Source of the DNA: Rhizosphaericola mali
GTDB taxonomy: Bacteria; Bacteroidota; Bacteroidia; Chitinophagales; Chitinophagaceae
Length of the DNA stretch: 64,000 nt
Direction of reading: 5' to 3'
NCBI RefSeq assembly: GCF_004337365.2
Contig: NZ_CP044016.1
Span: forward strand, 1,178,001-1,242,000
The notes under the pieces are model-generated. The model was not told where the DNA came from. It saw only the letters and a program-made list of their open reading frames with translations, and did not search any database. The first letter of the stretch is position 1, and each line of letters opens with the position of its first letter. The translations under genes and the position numbers were made by a program. Positions 43,898-53,639 of this stretch are shown in pieces.

Positions 43898-46800
43898 ATG
43901 AAAAAAATAAATGTGGATAGAAAAGTGCTGCCCTTTTCTTTCATATTAAAATCCTTGTTAATGGGAAAATTAGTATTAATCATGATTTGTGCTTTTTGTG
44001 TACAAGCGTCCGCTTTCAAAGGTTCTGCACAATCAAGAGTAAATCTAAGACTAGAAAAAACGACGCTTAAAAAGGTATTGGCGAAAATAGAAGATCAAAC
44101 GTCTATACATTTTGTATACAATGACGACCAAGTTTCTTCTTTTCGCAATGTGAATGTTGATTTCCAAAATTTATCCTGGCAAAGAGGACTCGAAATTCTT
44201 TTAAAAAATACGAAGTTGTCCTACAAACTATTGGGAGCGAATACGGTAGTATTGACAGGATTTCCGATACAATATGAAACAACTATAACTGGCAAAATTG
44301 TCAATAAAGACAATATAGGAATAGAAGGTGTATCTGTGTTGGAAAAAGGTACAACCAACGGCGTTTCTACAGATGCAAATGGAGAGTTTACTATCCAAGT
44401 AAAAAACGAATCCTCAGAATTGGAAATCTCGCATGTTGGCTATCAAACACAAGTAGTGCCTGTATCAGTGAGCAAACTCAATATTATATTGAAAGAAGTG
44501 AATAGTTCGCTTGATTCAGTTGTAGTAATTGGTTATGGTTCTGTAAATAGAAAAACTGTGACCGGAGCGATTTCTAGCATAAAAGGGGATGCTTTAAACA
44601 CCACATCCAACACGAATGTATTACAAGCGCTTGCCGGAAGAGTACCAGGATTGACCGCATTTCAGACAACTGGACAACCAGGTGCTGCAGTTAGTGTTAA
44701 GATTCGAGACAATCCATCATTTGCCTCTACTGGCGTTCTATATGTAGTAGATGGGGTACCTTTTAATAACTCGGCAACCGATCCTGCGAGCAATCCTGTT
44801 TATGGAAGCGGTGGTAGTAATCAATCTCCACTGAACTTTATTAATCCTAATGATATTGAATCCATTGAAGTATTGAAAGATGCTAGTTCAGCTGCTATTT
44901 ATGGAGCACAAGCTGGAGGGGGAGTGGTACTCATAACAACGAAGAAAGGTAAAAACGGTGCTGCTAAGGTGGAATATAGTTTTAATGGAGCATTTCAGAA
45001 AATGAGTAAGTTCTATGATATTTTTGATACTAAAGATTATATGGAAGAAAGGAACGGTATTTTGTATGAAAAATATTTAAGAGATAATAAACTAGCTCCT
45101 TATGGAACTGCTGAGGCAAATAGCGTTGCTGCTTTTATTCCAAGATATACACAAACACAAATTGATACTACGCCCAATCGTCCGAACGCAATGCGTGCGA
45201 TTACGCGTAATGGGTTTGTCCAACAACATAATATGTCAATTTCTGGAATGAGTGGAAAAACACAGTATTACATTTCAGGCAATTACTTGGATCAAAAAGG
45301 AGTCATTCGTGGATCTGACTACAAAAGGTATAATGCTAGGGTAAATTTGACGCAAACTATCAGTGATAAAATAAAAGTTGGGATTTCTGCCATTTCTTCT
45401 AATTCTACCACAAATAATCAGTCTATTGGTACAAGTCTCGCTCAAAGTGGAGGTATTATTGTTGCTGCCTTGTACTGGCCAGCAAATTTACCATTGCAAA
45501 ATGCAGATGGGTCATTTACTGCCAACACAGACTATCCAGCCATTCCTAATCCATTAAGTTATTTAACTGTTACAGATCAAACACAATTTAAACGTTTATT
45601 GGGGAATGCATGGGGTGAATGGGATATCATTCCTGGATTGAAAGCAAGAGCAAATTTTAGTTATGATCAATCAACAGCAAAACGCTCAGCTTATCTTCCT
45701 ACAACTTTTTTGTTTGGAGCAAGAACCGGAGGAAATGCTTCAATTGGAGAAACAAATGCAACTTCAAAATTACTTGAATATACCTTAAATTATACTAAAA
45801 GTATTGGAGGAAACCAACGTATCAATGCAATTGCAGGGTACTCCTACCAATTGAACAATAATGATGGATTTAACGCGCAGAATAATAGTTTTGTTTCAGA
45901 TGCATTTCTGTATAATAATCTAGGCGCTGGTGCAAGTACTAAACCCAGTGTTGGATCCTTCAAATCGAGTCAAACTTGGGCTTCTTATTTTGCAAGAGCT
46001 ATTTATACTTTAGATAATAGATATACCTTGACGGCTTCTGTAAGAAGAGACGGTTCTTCTATTTTTGCTCAGAACAGAAAATATGGTTATTTCCCATCCG
46101 TAGCTCTAGGATGGATGGTTTCGGATGAGGATTTTTTTAAAAATATATTACCTGTAGTGAGTTCATTGAAACTGAGAGCAAGTTATGGCACAACGGGCAA
46201 CAGTAATATAGGACAGAATGCGCTAATACTCTATGCCGCAGGTTTGAATAATTATGTCTACAACAATACAATTGCTACTGGAGTTGCATTAAGTCAGATT
46301 TCTAATCCTAATCTGACATGGGAAACTAATAGGGAGTTAGATTTTGGTATAGACTATCAAATACTAAACAACAGAATTTCTGGATCATTTGATTATTTTC
46401 AAAAATATGTTACTAATCTTTTGACATTTATCCCATTAACAACGGATTATCCAGTAACATCTTATGCTGGAAATGCAGGTAAAACAGGAACACATGGTTG
46501 GGAAATAGGTCTTCATTCAAGGAATATTGTACCAGCAACGAATCGTGGATTTTCTTGGTCTACAGACTTAACTTTATCTCATTATTATAGTTATTGGATA
46601 CGCCGCTCACCATCGGCATTACTTACACTTCCTAAATATATAAATCCGAAAGGTCAATTTGATAACGAAGCTATATATGGTTATCAGAATGATGGTATTT
46701 ATCGTGGAAATGGTGCCGCTCCAGCTGCGATGCCAGGTCTAATTCCAGGAGGATTAATGATTAAGGATTTAAATGGTTATGATACAAATGGAAATTTGAC

Positions 46801-47344
46801 GGGGACTCCAGATGGAAAAATTTCATCAGCGGATGAAACCTATTTAGGTAGCAATGTACCTAAGTTAAGTTTTGGATTTGGTAATACATTCAAATATAAA
46901 AATTTTGATTTAGCGATTTATTTTTATGGTAATGTGGGTGCACTAAAACTTAATTCGGACTATCAATATTCTTTCTTAATGGAAGCAAATATGGCGCAGT
47001 TTGGATGGAATGCTCTATCAGTAGTAAAAGATCGATGGTCTTATCAAAATACGAATGCTTCTTGGCCAACAGGATTAAATACAGGCTACGAAGCTTATAC
47101 GAGTGCTTCTAACTTTTGGTATGAAAAAGCAGATTTTATACGTTGTAGAGATATCACTTTTGGCTATCAATTACCCGCTTCAATGTTAAAAGGACAGAAT
47201 GTATTTTCAAATATTAGAATTACCGCGGGAGTTCAAAATCCATTTATCCTTACAGGATACAAAGGAGCGGATCCCGAACTACAGAATTTTGCGGCATATC
47301 CTCTTACAAAATCCTTTAATCTCGGAGCTAACATTACTTTCTAA
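43898..47344 (+). CDS. SusC/RagA TonB-dependent receptor with STN signalling domain
   Basis: This 1148-residue protein has an extended signal segment to about residue 45, an STN domain at 50-118 (LRLEKTTLKKVLAKIEDQTS; YNDDQVSSF), a carboxypeptidase-regulatory-like domain (128-205), a plug at 210-350 with YVVDGVPFNN and DIESIEVLKDASSAAIYGAQ, and a barrel ending SFNLGANITF. It imports an oligosaccharide together with SusD and, through STN, signals to FecR. Domain order and length are typical of a sigma-linked SusC. Confidence 0.95.
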   Translation: MKKINVDRKVLPFSFILKSLLMGKLVLIMICAFCVQASAFKGSAQSRVNLRLEKTTLKKVLAKIEDQTSIHFVYNDDQVSSFRNVNVDFQNLSWQRGLEILLKNTKLSYKLLGANTVVLTGFPIQYETTITGKIVNKDNIGIEGVSVLEKGTTNGVSTDANGEFTIQVKNESSELEISHVGYQTQVVPVSVSKLNIILKEVNSSLDSVVVIGYGSVNRKTVTGAISSIKGDALNTTSNTNVLQALAGRVPGLTAFQTTGQPGAAVSVKIRDNPSFASTGVLYVVDGVPFNNSATDPASNPVYGSGGSNQSPLNFINPNDIESIEVLKDASSAAIYGAQAGGGVVLITTKKGKNGAAKVEYSFNGAFQKMSKFYDIFDTKDYMEERNGILYEKYLRDNKLAPYGTAEANSVAAFIPRYTQTQIDTTPNRPNAMRAITRNGFVQQHNMSISGMSGKTQYYISGNYLDQKGVIRGSDYKRYNARVNLTQTISDKIKVGISAISSNSTTNNQSIGTSLAQSGGIIVAALYWPANLPLQNADGSFTANTDYPAIPNPLSYLTVTDQTQFKRLLGNAWGEWDIIPGLKARANFSYDQSTAKRSAYLPTTFLFGARTGGNASIGETNATSKLLEYTLNYTKSIGGNQRINAIAGYSYQLNNNDGFNAQNNSFVSDAFLYNNLGAGASTKPSVGSFKSSQTWASYFARAIYTLDNRYTLTASVRRDGSSIFAQNRKYGYFPSVALGWMVSDEDFFKNILPVVSSLKLRASYGTTGNSNIGQNALILYAAGLNNYVYNNTIATGVALSQISNPNLTWETNRELDFGIDYQILNNRISGSFDYFQKYVTNLLTFIPLTTDYPVTSYAGNAGKTGTHGWEIGLHSRNIVPATNRGFSWSTDLTLSHYYSYWIRRSPSALLTLPKYINPKGQFDNEAIYGYQNDGIYRGNGAAPAAMPGLIPGGLMIKDLNGYDTNGNLTGTPDGKISSADETYLGSNVPKLSFGFGNTFKYKNFDLAIYFYGNVGALKLNSDYQYSFLMEANMAQFGWNALSVVKDRWSYQNTNASWPTGLNTGYEAYTSASNFWYEKADFIRCRDITFGYQLPASMLKGQNVFSNIRITAGVQNPFILTGYKGADPELQNFAAYPLTKSFNLGANITF

Positions 47345-47360
47345 TTTGAAAATCATTGAA

Positions 47361-48911
47361 ATGAAAAAGCATAATAAGACCTATATTGAACGCAATGGAT
47401 ATAATAAATTTGGAGTTCTTTTATTAATGATGTCCATATTCCTTTTTTCTTCTTGCGAAAAAAAGCTTGAACCTTCGGTTTATAGTCAATTATCACAAAA
47501 TAATTTTTTCAACACTGCATCTGATGCAAAAGCAGCTGTTACGTCGATGTATAGTGGTATGCTTATGGGAAATACATATGAAGCTGGATGGGGTGGTTCA
47601 AATAATGGTTGGCTAATACAATCTAGTATGGAAACGGATGAAACTATATGTTCGTGGGGTTGGCCAGGTTGGAAAAGGATGAATGATTTGCAGTTTTCCA
47701 TAGATGATGGAGTCATTGTGGGAATCTATACGGCTATGATGCCATTCATATCTCAAATTACTATAGATATTAGCAAAATACAAGACATTGCTATGGATAC
47801 TAAATTGAAAAATCAGTACATAGCAGAATTAAGAGCGTTAAGAGCACATTATTCACAGATTTTGTATAATTTTTATGGACCTGTACCCATTCGTTTAGAT
47901 CCGGTAGCTGCTGCGGATCCAACAGCGACTCCAATTCCACGTCCCTCGCATGATACGATGGTGCAATATATTGAAAACGACTATAAAGCTGCAGCCGCAG
48001 TATTACCGAATTCTTTCACTGGAAGTGATTATGGCAGATTTTCTAAATCTGCATGTTTAGTTGGTTTGATGAAACTATATATGAAAGAACATAGATGGTC
48101 CGATGCCGTTACGATTGGAGAACAGATCAAGAGCTCTGGTTTTAGCTTAATTTCTGACTATTCTAAAAACTTTAGTTATGATAATAAAGGCGGAAATTCT
48201 GAAATAATATTAGCCATACCTTGTAACGCAAATGCAACTCGTTCTTATAATAACTGGTTAGCTAATGTCTTGCCGTCAGCTCCTGCTTATGTAGATCCAA
48301 GTGGTATGAATCTACAGGAATGGGGTGGTTATAAAATGCCTTGGACTACTTACGACAAGTTTGAAACAAATGACAAACGTCTTAGCGTTTTATTTAGAAG
48401 ATATGCAGTGGATGCGGCAGGAACATTATTTGATGCAAAGACCGGAGGAACTATAAATGGTACATACTATGCTTCCTTTATTGGTGCTATTCCCAAAAAA
48501 TATGGTGTTGATCCGACTTCTACTACAAGTTATATGGGTACTGATATCGTAGTTTGGAGATACGCGGATGTTGAACTATTACTGGCGGAAGCATTAAATG
48601 AAGTTAATCATGCACCTACAGCGGATGCTTATAGTTTGATAAACGATGTGAGAACTCGTGCCGGGGTTACGAATTATAATTCGGGATCATTAGATTATAC
48701 AAGTTTTAAATCCAAGATCATGGATGAACGTTTATTTGAATTATGGTGTGAGGGACAACGTAGAGAAGATATGATTAGATGGGGTACTTTCGTAAGTTAT
48801 GCAGCTAGTCAAGGATCAGCGTTTGCAACAGCTAATGATACATTATATCCCTTACCTCAAAAAGTAATTACTGAGACAAATGGAATAGTAAAACAAAATC
48901 CTGGTTATTAA
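47361..48911 (+). CDS. SusD/RagB-family outer-membrane lipoprotein
   Basis: ATG 47361 (MKKHNKTYIERNGYNKFGV) is chosen; the longer frame overlaps susC and lacks a signal. The 516-residue protein has lipobox LFSSCEKK and SusD helices (YIAELRALRAHYSQILYNFYG near residue 155; SACLVGLMKLYMKEHRWSDAV near 235). The end is typical: SKIMDERLFELWCEGQRREDMIRWG and YPLPQKVI...NPGY. It caps the SusC channel and selects the glycan. It lies 16 nt after susC. Confidence 0.94.
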   Translation: MKKHNKTYIERNGYNKFGVLLLMMSIFLFSSCEKKLEPSVYSQLSQNNFFNTASDAKAAVTSMYSGMLMGNTYEAGWGGSNNGWLIQSSMETDETICSWGWPGWKRMNDLQFSIDDGVIVGIYTAMMPFISQITIDISKIQDIAMDTKLKNQYIAELRALRAHYSQILYNFYGPVPIRLDPVAAADPTATPIPRPSHDTMVQYIENDYKAAAAVLPNSFTGSDYGRFSKSACLVGLMKLYMKEHRWSDAVTIGEQIKSSGFSLISDYSKNFSYDNKGGNSEIILAIPCNANATRSYNNWLANVLPSAPAYVDPSGMNLQEWGGYKMPWTTYDKFETNDKRLSVLFRRYAVDAAGTLFDAKTGGTINGTYYASFIGAIPKKYGVDPTSTTSYMGTDIVVWRYADVELLLAEALNEVNHAPTADAYSLINDVRTRAGVTNYNSGSLDYTSFKSKIMDERLFELWCEGQRREDMIRWGTFVSYAASQGSAFATANDTLYPLPQKVITETNGIVKQNPGY

Positions 48912-48939
48912 AATTAGATCTAGTATATAGTGATTTTTT

Positions 48940-48981
48940 CAACCTATTATTTTTCTTTTTGAATTAGAAAATAATAGGTTG
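48940..48981 (+). terminator. Terminator after susD
   Basis: CAACCTATTATTTTTC (48940-48955) pairs with GAAAATAATAGGTTG (48967-48981), a long AT-rich stem with one bulge. It separates susCD from the FG-GAP and GH89 genes, which probably have their own promoter in 48982-49204. Confidence 0.7.
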
Positions 48982-49204
48982 ATATTTTGAATGATTATGT
49001 TCAAAATTCTAAAATGAAAAGTTTGTTTTTTTTGAATCGACAATTAATTAAAATGTATAAATCTATGATAGGAAAATTATACCTTGATTAATCGGATTTC
49101 GAATAGTAAAATTAGGCGTGACTTAATAATCTATTTATAATAGAATAGTTGCAACTATGAAAAAGGGAAAAAGATACCGAAAAGCGTTGACTATAAAATT
49201 TGAA

Positions 49205-50707
49205 ATGAAAAATAAACTAGCATTTATTGTTGCCATTATGGTGGTTGTTTTACAAAATAGTTGTACAAATAAAAAAGAAAACGAAAATTCTGGAAAAGAA
49301 TTAACCAAAATGTATTGTGGTGCTTGTCATTTAGCGCCTACACCCTCATTATTAACAAAGTCTAGTTGGGAAAAAGTACTTCCTGTAATGTCTAACTTTA
49401 TGGGACTAAGATACTCCGGAGATAGTATAGTCGCATTGACGGGGGAAAGAAAATATGAAGACACGGCAACTCTTCCTCAGCGTATATCAATCGCTCCTGA
49501 AGATTTTAAAAAAATTGCGAAATATATATTGGAAAATGCGCCTGATAGCTTCAAAATTGATCAACATAAAAATTATGAGGCAACAAACGTTTTTAGTGTA
49601 TACTCTCCAAAGTCTGCAGGTATGCCTTTTACTACGGCAATTGCCTATGATAGTATTGGTAAATCGATTTGTATCGGAAGTGCTACATCACGTGCCTTGG
49701 AAGTATATAATACGCAACTAGAAAAACAGCGATCTATAGATGTTCAAAATATGGTGACATCTTGTAGAATTGATCAGAATGATTATCAAATTACAAATAT
49801 TGGCGCATTTAAACCAGAACCGAATAGCGTTTCTGGAAATATTATGTTATTGGATCGAGGAAAAGATTCACATCCAAAGATAATTTTAGATAGTCTTAAT
49901 CGTGCAGTAGATAGTCATATAGTTGATCTAGATAACGATGGGAAAAATGATATACTTGTGGATGAATTTGGTTTTTTAAGAGGGAATTATTCTTGGTATA
50001 AAAATAAGGGAGATGGACATTATACAAAAAAGATACTAAGACCTACACCTGGTGCATTAAAATCTTATATAGAGGATGTAAATGAGGATGGTTTAAAAGA
50101 CATTTGGACTTTATTTGGGCAGGCAAAAGAAGGTATTTCACTATTTATCAATAAAGGAAATGGATATTTTGAAGAGAAGGTTATCCTGCAATTTCCGTCC
50201 GTTTACGGCTCTACTAATTTTGAGTTAATCGATGTAAATGGTGATGGAAAGAAAGATATTATATATACTTGTGGTGATAACAATGATTATTCCTCTATTT
50301 TAAAACCCTATCACGGTATTTATATCTATTTGAATGAAGGAAATTTGAAATTTAAATTGGCTAAATTTATTCATATGGATGGATGCTATAAAGCTATTGT
50401 AAGAGATTTTAATATGGATGGTAAATTAGACATGGCAGCAATTTCCTATTTTGCAGATTACGAAAGACATCCTGAAGAATCATTTATATACTTTGAAGGA
50501 AAAGGAAATCTCGAATTTGATCCTATGATAATTAAAGATTTACCATTAGGAAGGTGGGTATGTATGGATGTAAAAGATCTAGATGGAGATGGAGATCCTG
50601 ATATTTTATTAGGTAATTTGGCTGCCGATTATTTGGGACGAAAGGACTGGCAACAAATGTGGATGTCCGCTCCTGCATTTATCAAAATTATCAATACAAC
50701 AAAATAA
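49205..50707 (+). CDS. FG-GAP/VCBS repeat lipoprotein with CxxCH haem motif
   Basis: ATG 49205 (MKNKLAFIVAIM) gives a 500-residue lipoprotein with lipobox LQNSCTN; the frame from 49157 adds a leader that is not signal-like. An N-terminal cytochrome-like part has MYCGACH near residue 37, a classical haem c attachment motif, with Met residues further on as possible sixth ligands (LPVMSNFMG). The remainder is a beta-propeller of FG-GAP repeats with five Ca-binding loops (DLDNDGKNDILV, DVNEDGLKDIW, DVNGDGKKDII, DFNMDGKLDMA, DLDGDGDPDILL). It lies 24 nt before the GH89 gene, so it serves the same glycan locus, possibly as a surface binder or redox partner. Confidence 0.8.
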   Translation: MKNKLAFIVAIMVVVLQNSCTNKKENENSGKELTKMYCGACHLAPTPSLLTKSSWEKVLPVMSNFMGLRYSGDSIVALTGERKYEDTATLPQRISIAPEDFKKIAKYILENAPDSFKIDQHKNYEATNVFSVYSPKSAGMPFTTAIAYDSIGKSICIGSATSRALEVYNTQLEKQRSIDVQNMVTSCRIDQNDYQITNIGAFKPEPNSVSGNIMLLDRGKDSHPKIILDSLNRAVDSHIVDLDNDGKNDILVDEFGFLRGNYSWYKNKGDGHYTKKILRPTPGALKSYIEDVNEDGLKDIWTLFGQAKEGISLFINKGNGYFEEKVILQFPSVYGSTNFELIDVNGDGKKDIIYTCGDNNDYSSILKPYHGIYIYLNEGNLKFKLAKFIHMDGCYKAIVRDFNMDGKLDMAAISYFADYERHPEESFIYFEGKGNLEFDPMIIKDLPLGRWVCMDVKDLDGDGDPDILLGNLAADYLGRKDWQQMWMSAPAFIKIINTTK

Positions 50708-50731
50708 ACAAGTTAACAGTCTTTTAAATTT

Positions 50732-52813
50732 ATGAAAAAAATATTGCTTACCTCATTAGTCGTTATTCTCTGCTTTCAGCTTAATGCTCAAGATTTTAAG
50801 GCGGCTCAAGACTTGGTAATACGTCGCGTTCCATGGTTAAATGGAAAAATTTTATTTAAAAAAATAGACAAAAATGCGGATGATAATGATGTTTTTACCT
50901 TAGAAAGCAAAAACAAAAAAGTGGTTATCGGAGCTTCGTCGACTTCCGCTGCGACTAAAGGATTGGGCTATTATTTAAAAATGTATTGCCGTAGAAGTTT
51001 GTCACACATGGGTGATAATCTAAGTGCGCCGAGTTTTATACCCCAAATAACAAAGAAAGAAACTATTGTATCAAATTTTAGTACACGTTACGCATTGAAT
51101 TACTGCACGATTAACTATTCGATGCCTTTTTATACATGGGAACAATGGGCGCATGAGTTGGATTATATGGCACTCAATGGCGTTAACCTCATGTTAGCAC
51201 CAGTAGGTGATGAAAAAGTCTGGCAAAAAGTGCTGTACAAATATGGGTATAGCGACCAAGAGATTGCGAAGTTCCTTCCTGGTCCAGCCTTTACTGCATG
51301 GTGGTTGATGGGAAATTTGAGTGGTTGGGGTGGTCCTGTATTCAAACAATATATTGATAATCAATATGTATTGGAAAAGCAAATTTTGACACGAATGAAC
51401 CAACTTGGAATCGAGCCAATTGTTCAAGGGTTTTATGGTATGGTGCCAGATGATTTGAGAACTAAACATTCGGACTGGAATATTGTGGATCAAGGTAATT
51501 GGGCTGGTGGATTTAAAAGACCAGAAATTTTACTTCCAACAGATATTCATTTTTCTGAAATGGCAAATGCTTACTATGATGCTGTTAAAGAATTATATGG
51601 TAATAATATACATTATTTTGGTGGAGAACCTTTTCATGAGGGCGGCATTACAAAAGGAATTGATGTTGTGCGTTGCGCGCAGCTAATCCAAGTGTCTATG
51701 CAGAAAAATGTTCCAAATGCTACTTGGGTTTTGCAAGGTTGGCAAAGAAATCCTACGGATGAACTTTTAGATAAATTGGACAAATCTCATGTATTGATTC
51801 AAGAGTTATTTGGAGAAAATACCGAGAATTGGTATATCAGAAAGGGGTATAATAATACCCCATTTGTATGGTGCACTGTGACAAATTTTGGAGAAAAGCA
51901 AGGCCTGTATGGTAAATTACAACGATTTGCAGATCAAGTATATCGTGCAAAAAATAGCGAATATGCGAAGTATATGAAAGGCGTCGGGATTATGCCTGAA
52001 GGGATCAACAATAATCCTGTTGTTTACGAGTTCGTATTGGATCTGAACTGGAACAAAAATAAAGTGGAGGTGAATGATTGGATTCCTTCTTTTGTTAAGG
52101 CAAGATATGGTACTGACAATCAAAATTTACAAAAAGCGTGGACCATTTTTACAGAAACTGTATATCGAAGTTTTCCTGCAAAACAAGAAGGTCCCCCAGA
52201 ATGTATTTATTGCGTCAGGCCATCTTTAGAAGCGGGAAGTGCCTCCTCCTGGGGTTCTAGAAATCGCAATTATGACACTGCACTTTTTGCAAAAGGTGTT
52301 AAATTATTTGCAAATGCGCTAAAAAGTAATGGGTCCTCAGAAACCTACAAAACGGATAAAGTCGATTTTATGCGTCAAATGAATTCGGACAAAGCAGAAA
52401 TTGACTACAAAAATATGATTGATGCTTATAAGTCAAAGAGTATCGCAAATTTTAAGAAATACGCAACCATATTTTTAAATGGTATACTTTCTCAAGATTC
52501 ACTATTGTCAACAAATAAATATTTCACTTTGAATAAATGGTTAACGGAAGCGCAAAAAATGGGTAAAAAAGATAACCAGAATAATTTTATTAACGATAAT
52601 GCCAAAATGCAGCTCACAATTTGGGGTCCAACTACTAACCCCAATACAAATCTGCACGATTATGCTAATAAGGAATGGAGTGGAATGATGAAAACTTTCT
52701 ATTATGTACGTTGGAAGATGTTTGTAGACAATTGCTTGGAGCATTTAAATGGTCAAAATCCAAAAGATGTAGATTATTTTAGTTTTGAAAAACAATGGAC
52801 TCAAAATGATTAA
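50732..52813 (+). CDS. GH89 alpha-N-acetylglucosaminidase
   Basis: This 693-residue secreted enzyme (signal ILLTSLVVILCFQLNAQ) releases terminal alpha-linked GlcNAc, as in heparan sulfate or the GlcNAc-alpha-1,4-Gal cap of mucin. The family blocks are in order: an N-terminal GH20b-like domain (about 20-105), RYALNYCTINYSMPFYTWEQW near 115, DYMALNGVNLMLAPVGDE, FTAWWLMGNLSGWGGP near 190, and YFGGEPFHEGG near 293 with a candidate catalytic Glu. IQELFGENTENW follows near 355, and the C-terminal helical domain has YCVRPSLEAGSAS. It is the only glycosidase of the locus, so the glycan target is probably rich in alpha-GlcNAc. Confidence 0.92.
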   Translation: MKKILLTSLVVILCFQLNAQDFKAAQDLVIRRVPWLNGKILFKKIDKNADDNDVFTLESKNKKVVIGASSTSAATKGLGYYLKMYCRRSLSHMGDNLSAPSFIPQITKKETIVSNFSTRYALNYCTINYSMPFYTWEQWAHELDYMALNGVNLMLAPVGDEKVWQKVLYKYGYSDQEIAKFLPGPAFTAWWLMGNLSGWGGPVFKQYIDNQYVLEKQILTRMNQLGIEPIVQGFYGMVPDDLRTKHSDWNIVDQGNWAGGFKRPEILLPTDIHFSEMANAYYDAVKELYGNNIHYFGGEPFHEGGITKGIDVVRCAQLIQVSMQKNVPNATWVLQGWQRNPTDELLDKLDKSHVLIQELFGENTENWYIRKGYNNTPFVWCTVTNFGEKQGLYGKLQRFADQVYRAKNSEYAKYMKGVGIMPEGINNNPVVYEFVLDLNWNKNKVEVNDWIPSFVKARYGTDNQNLQKAWTIFTETVYRSFPAKQEGPPECIYCVRPSLEAGSASSWGSRNRNYDTALFAKGVKLFANALKSNGSSETYKTDKVDFMRQMNSDKAEIDYKNMIDAYKSKSIANFKKYATIFLNGILSQDSLLSTNKYFTLNKWLTEAQKMGKKDNQNNFINDNAKMQLTIWGPTTNPNTNLHDYANKEWSGMMKTFYYVRWKMFVDNCLEHLNGQNPKDVDYFSFEKQWTQND

Positions 52814-53639
52814 AACTAGATTTTTTACAATGTATAGTATTTATCATGAGGTGTAAATTCTTTGTTTAGACTTCTTTACAAATCTAATGATGTATTGTAG
52901 TATGTATTAAGGAAAATAAATGCATTCTTTGTTGCAAATTTGCTTTTTTATTTATCATATTACAGACTTCAAGTGATTATAGAATCTCTAGTACATCTTA
53001 TAAATTGATCAAGAAAAGTGTTAGGATATATAAAGGTTGAGAATATTTGGAGCTAATAAAATACGACTTTATTATGACCTAAAGAATCATTAAATATAAA
53101 AAAACTATTCTCATAAATCCATTTGGATTGGTGCTGCTGATGTTATTAGTGTCACTAGAATTACCAATTTTAATGTTGATATTTCATTTTAAAATCTATT
53201 ATAATTCTGTCGGATTATTATTTAACTCGCTCATTATTGTTCCATCCGGAAAGTCTTTTTTTAATGTATCGATGGTCATTTCTCTAACATGCAAAGTTTG
53301 GCTCATTTTTCGGCCTATATAGCTTATAATATTGCCATCTGCCAAATCCATAACTATGGTCAGATACAATCATCCTCTTATATTCTATTTTTAGTAAATT
53401 GGTCGTTATAAAGGTTAAAAAATAGCTTAAAATACAACTATACATTATTCATGGTATTAAACTTTACTCAACATCATTTTCCATTTATATAGTTTTAATG
53501 GATCGTATTTTTTGAACAAAGAATGTTAGCTTTGATATTAGATTTTATTTGTTTTTTAAATAAGATAAAACTTATTTTATATTACTTAAAAATCTCTTTT
53601 ATCATTATATAATATTCAAGTGTTCAAAAAAATTAACTT
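52814..53639. other. Long AT-rich intergenic region
   Basis: These 826 bp separate the GH89 locus from the oxidoreductase/repair operon. They contain no gene above 60 codons that looks real. A short minus-strand frame at 53199-53351 is listed separately. Promoters for the downstream operon must lie near the right end. Confidence 0.6.
53199..53351 (-). CDS. Short ORF of protein-like composition, possible remnant
   Basis: A 50-residue frame (MDLADGNIISYIGRK, then MTIDTLKKDFPDGTIMSELN and a stop) stands in otherwise non-coding sequence. Codon composition and the acidic/hydrophobic rhythm look coding. There is no signal peptide, known motif or neighbour to suggest a job. It may be a real small protein or the remaining end of a lost gene. 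Confidence 0.3.
   Translation of the reverse strand: MDLADGNIISYIGRKMSQTLHVREMTIDTLKKDFPDGTIMSELNNNPTEL

Noticed and set aside
47199-47360. Extended susD start overlapping susC
   Set aside because: The signal peptide and lipobox are positioned correctly only from ATG 47361.
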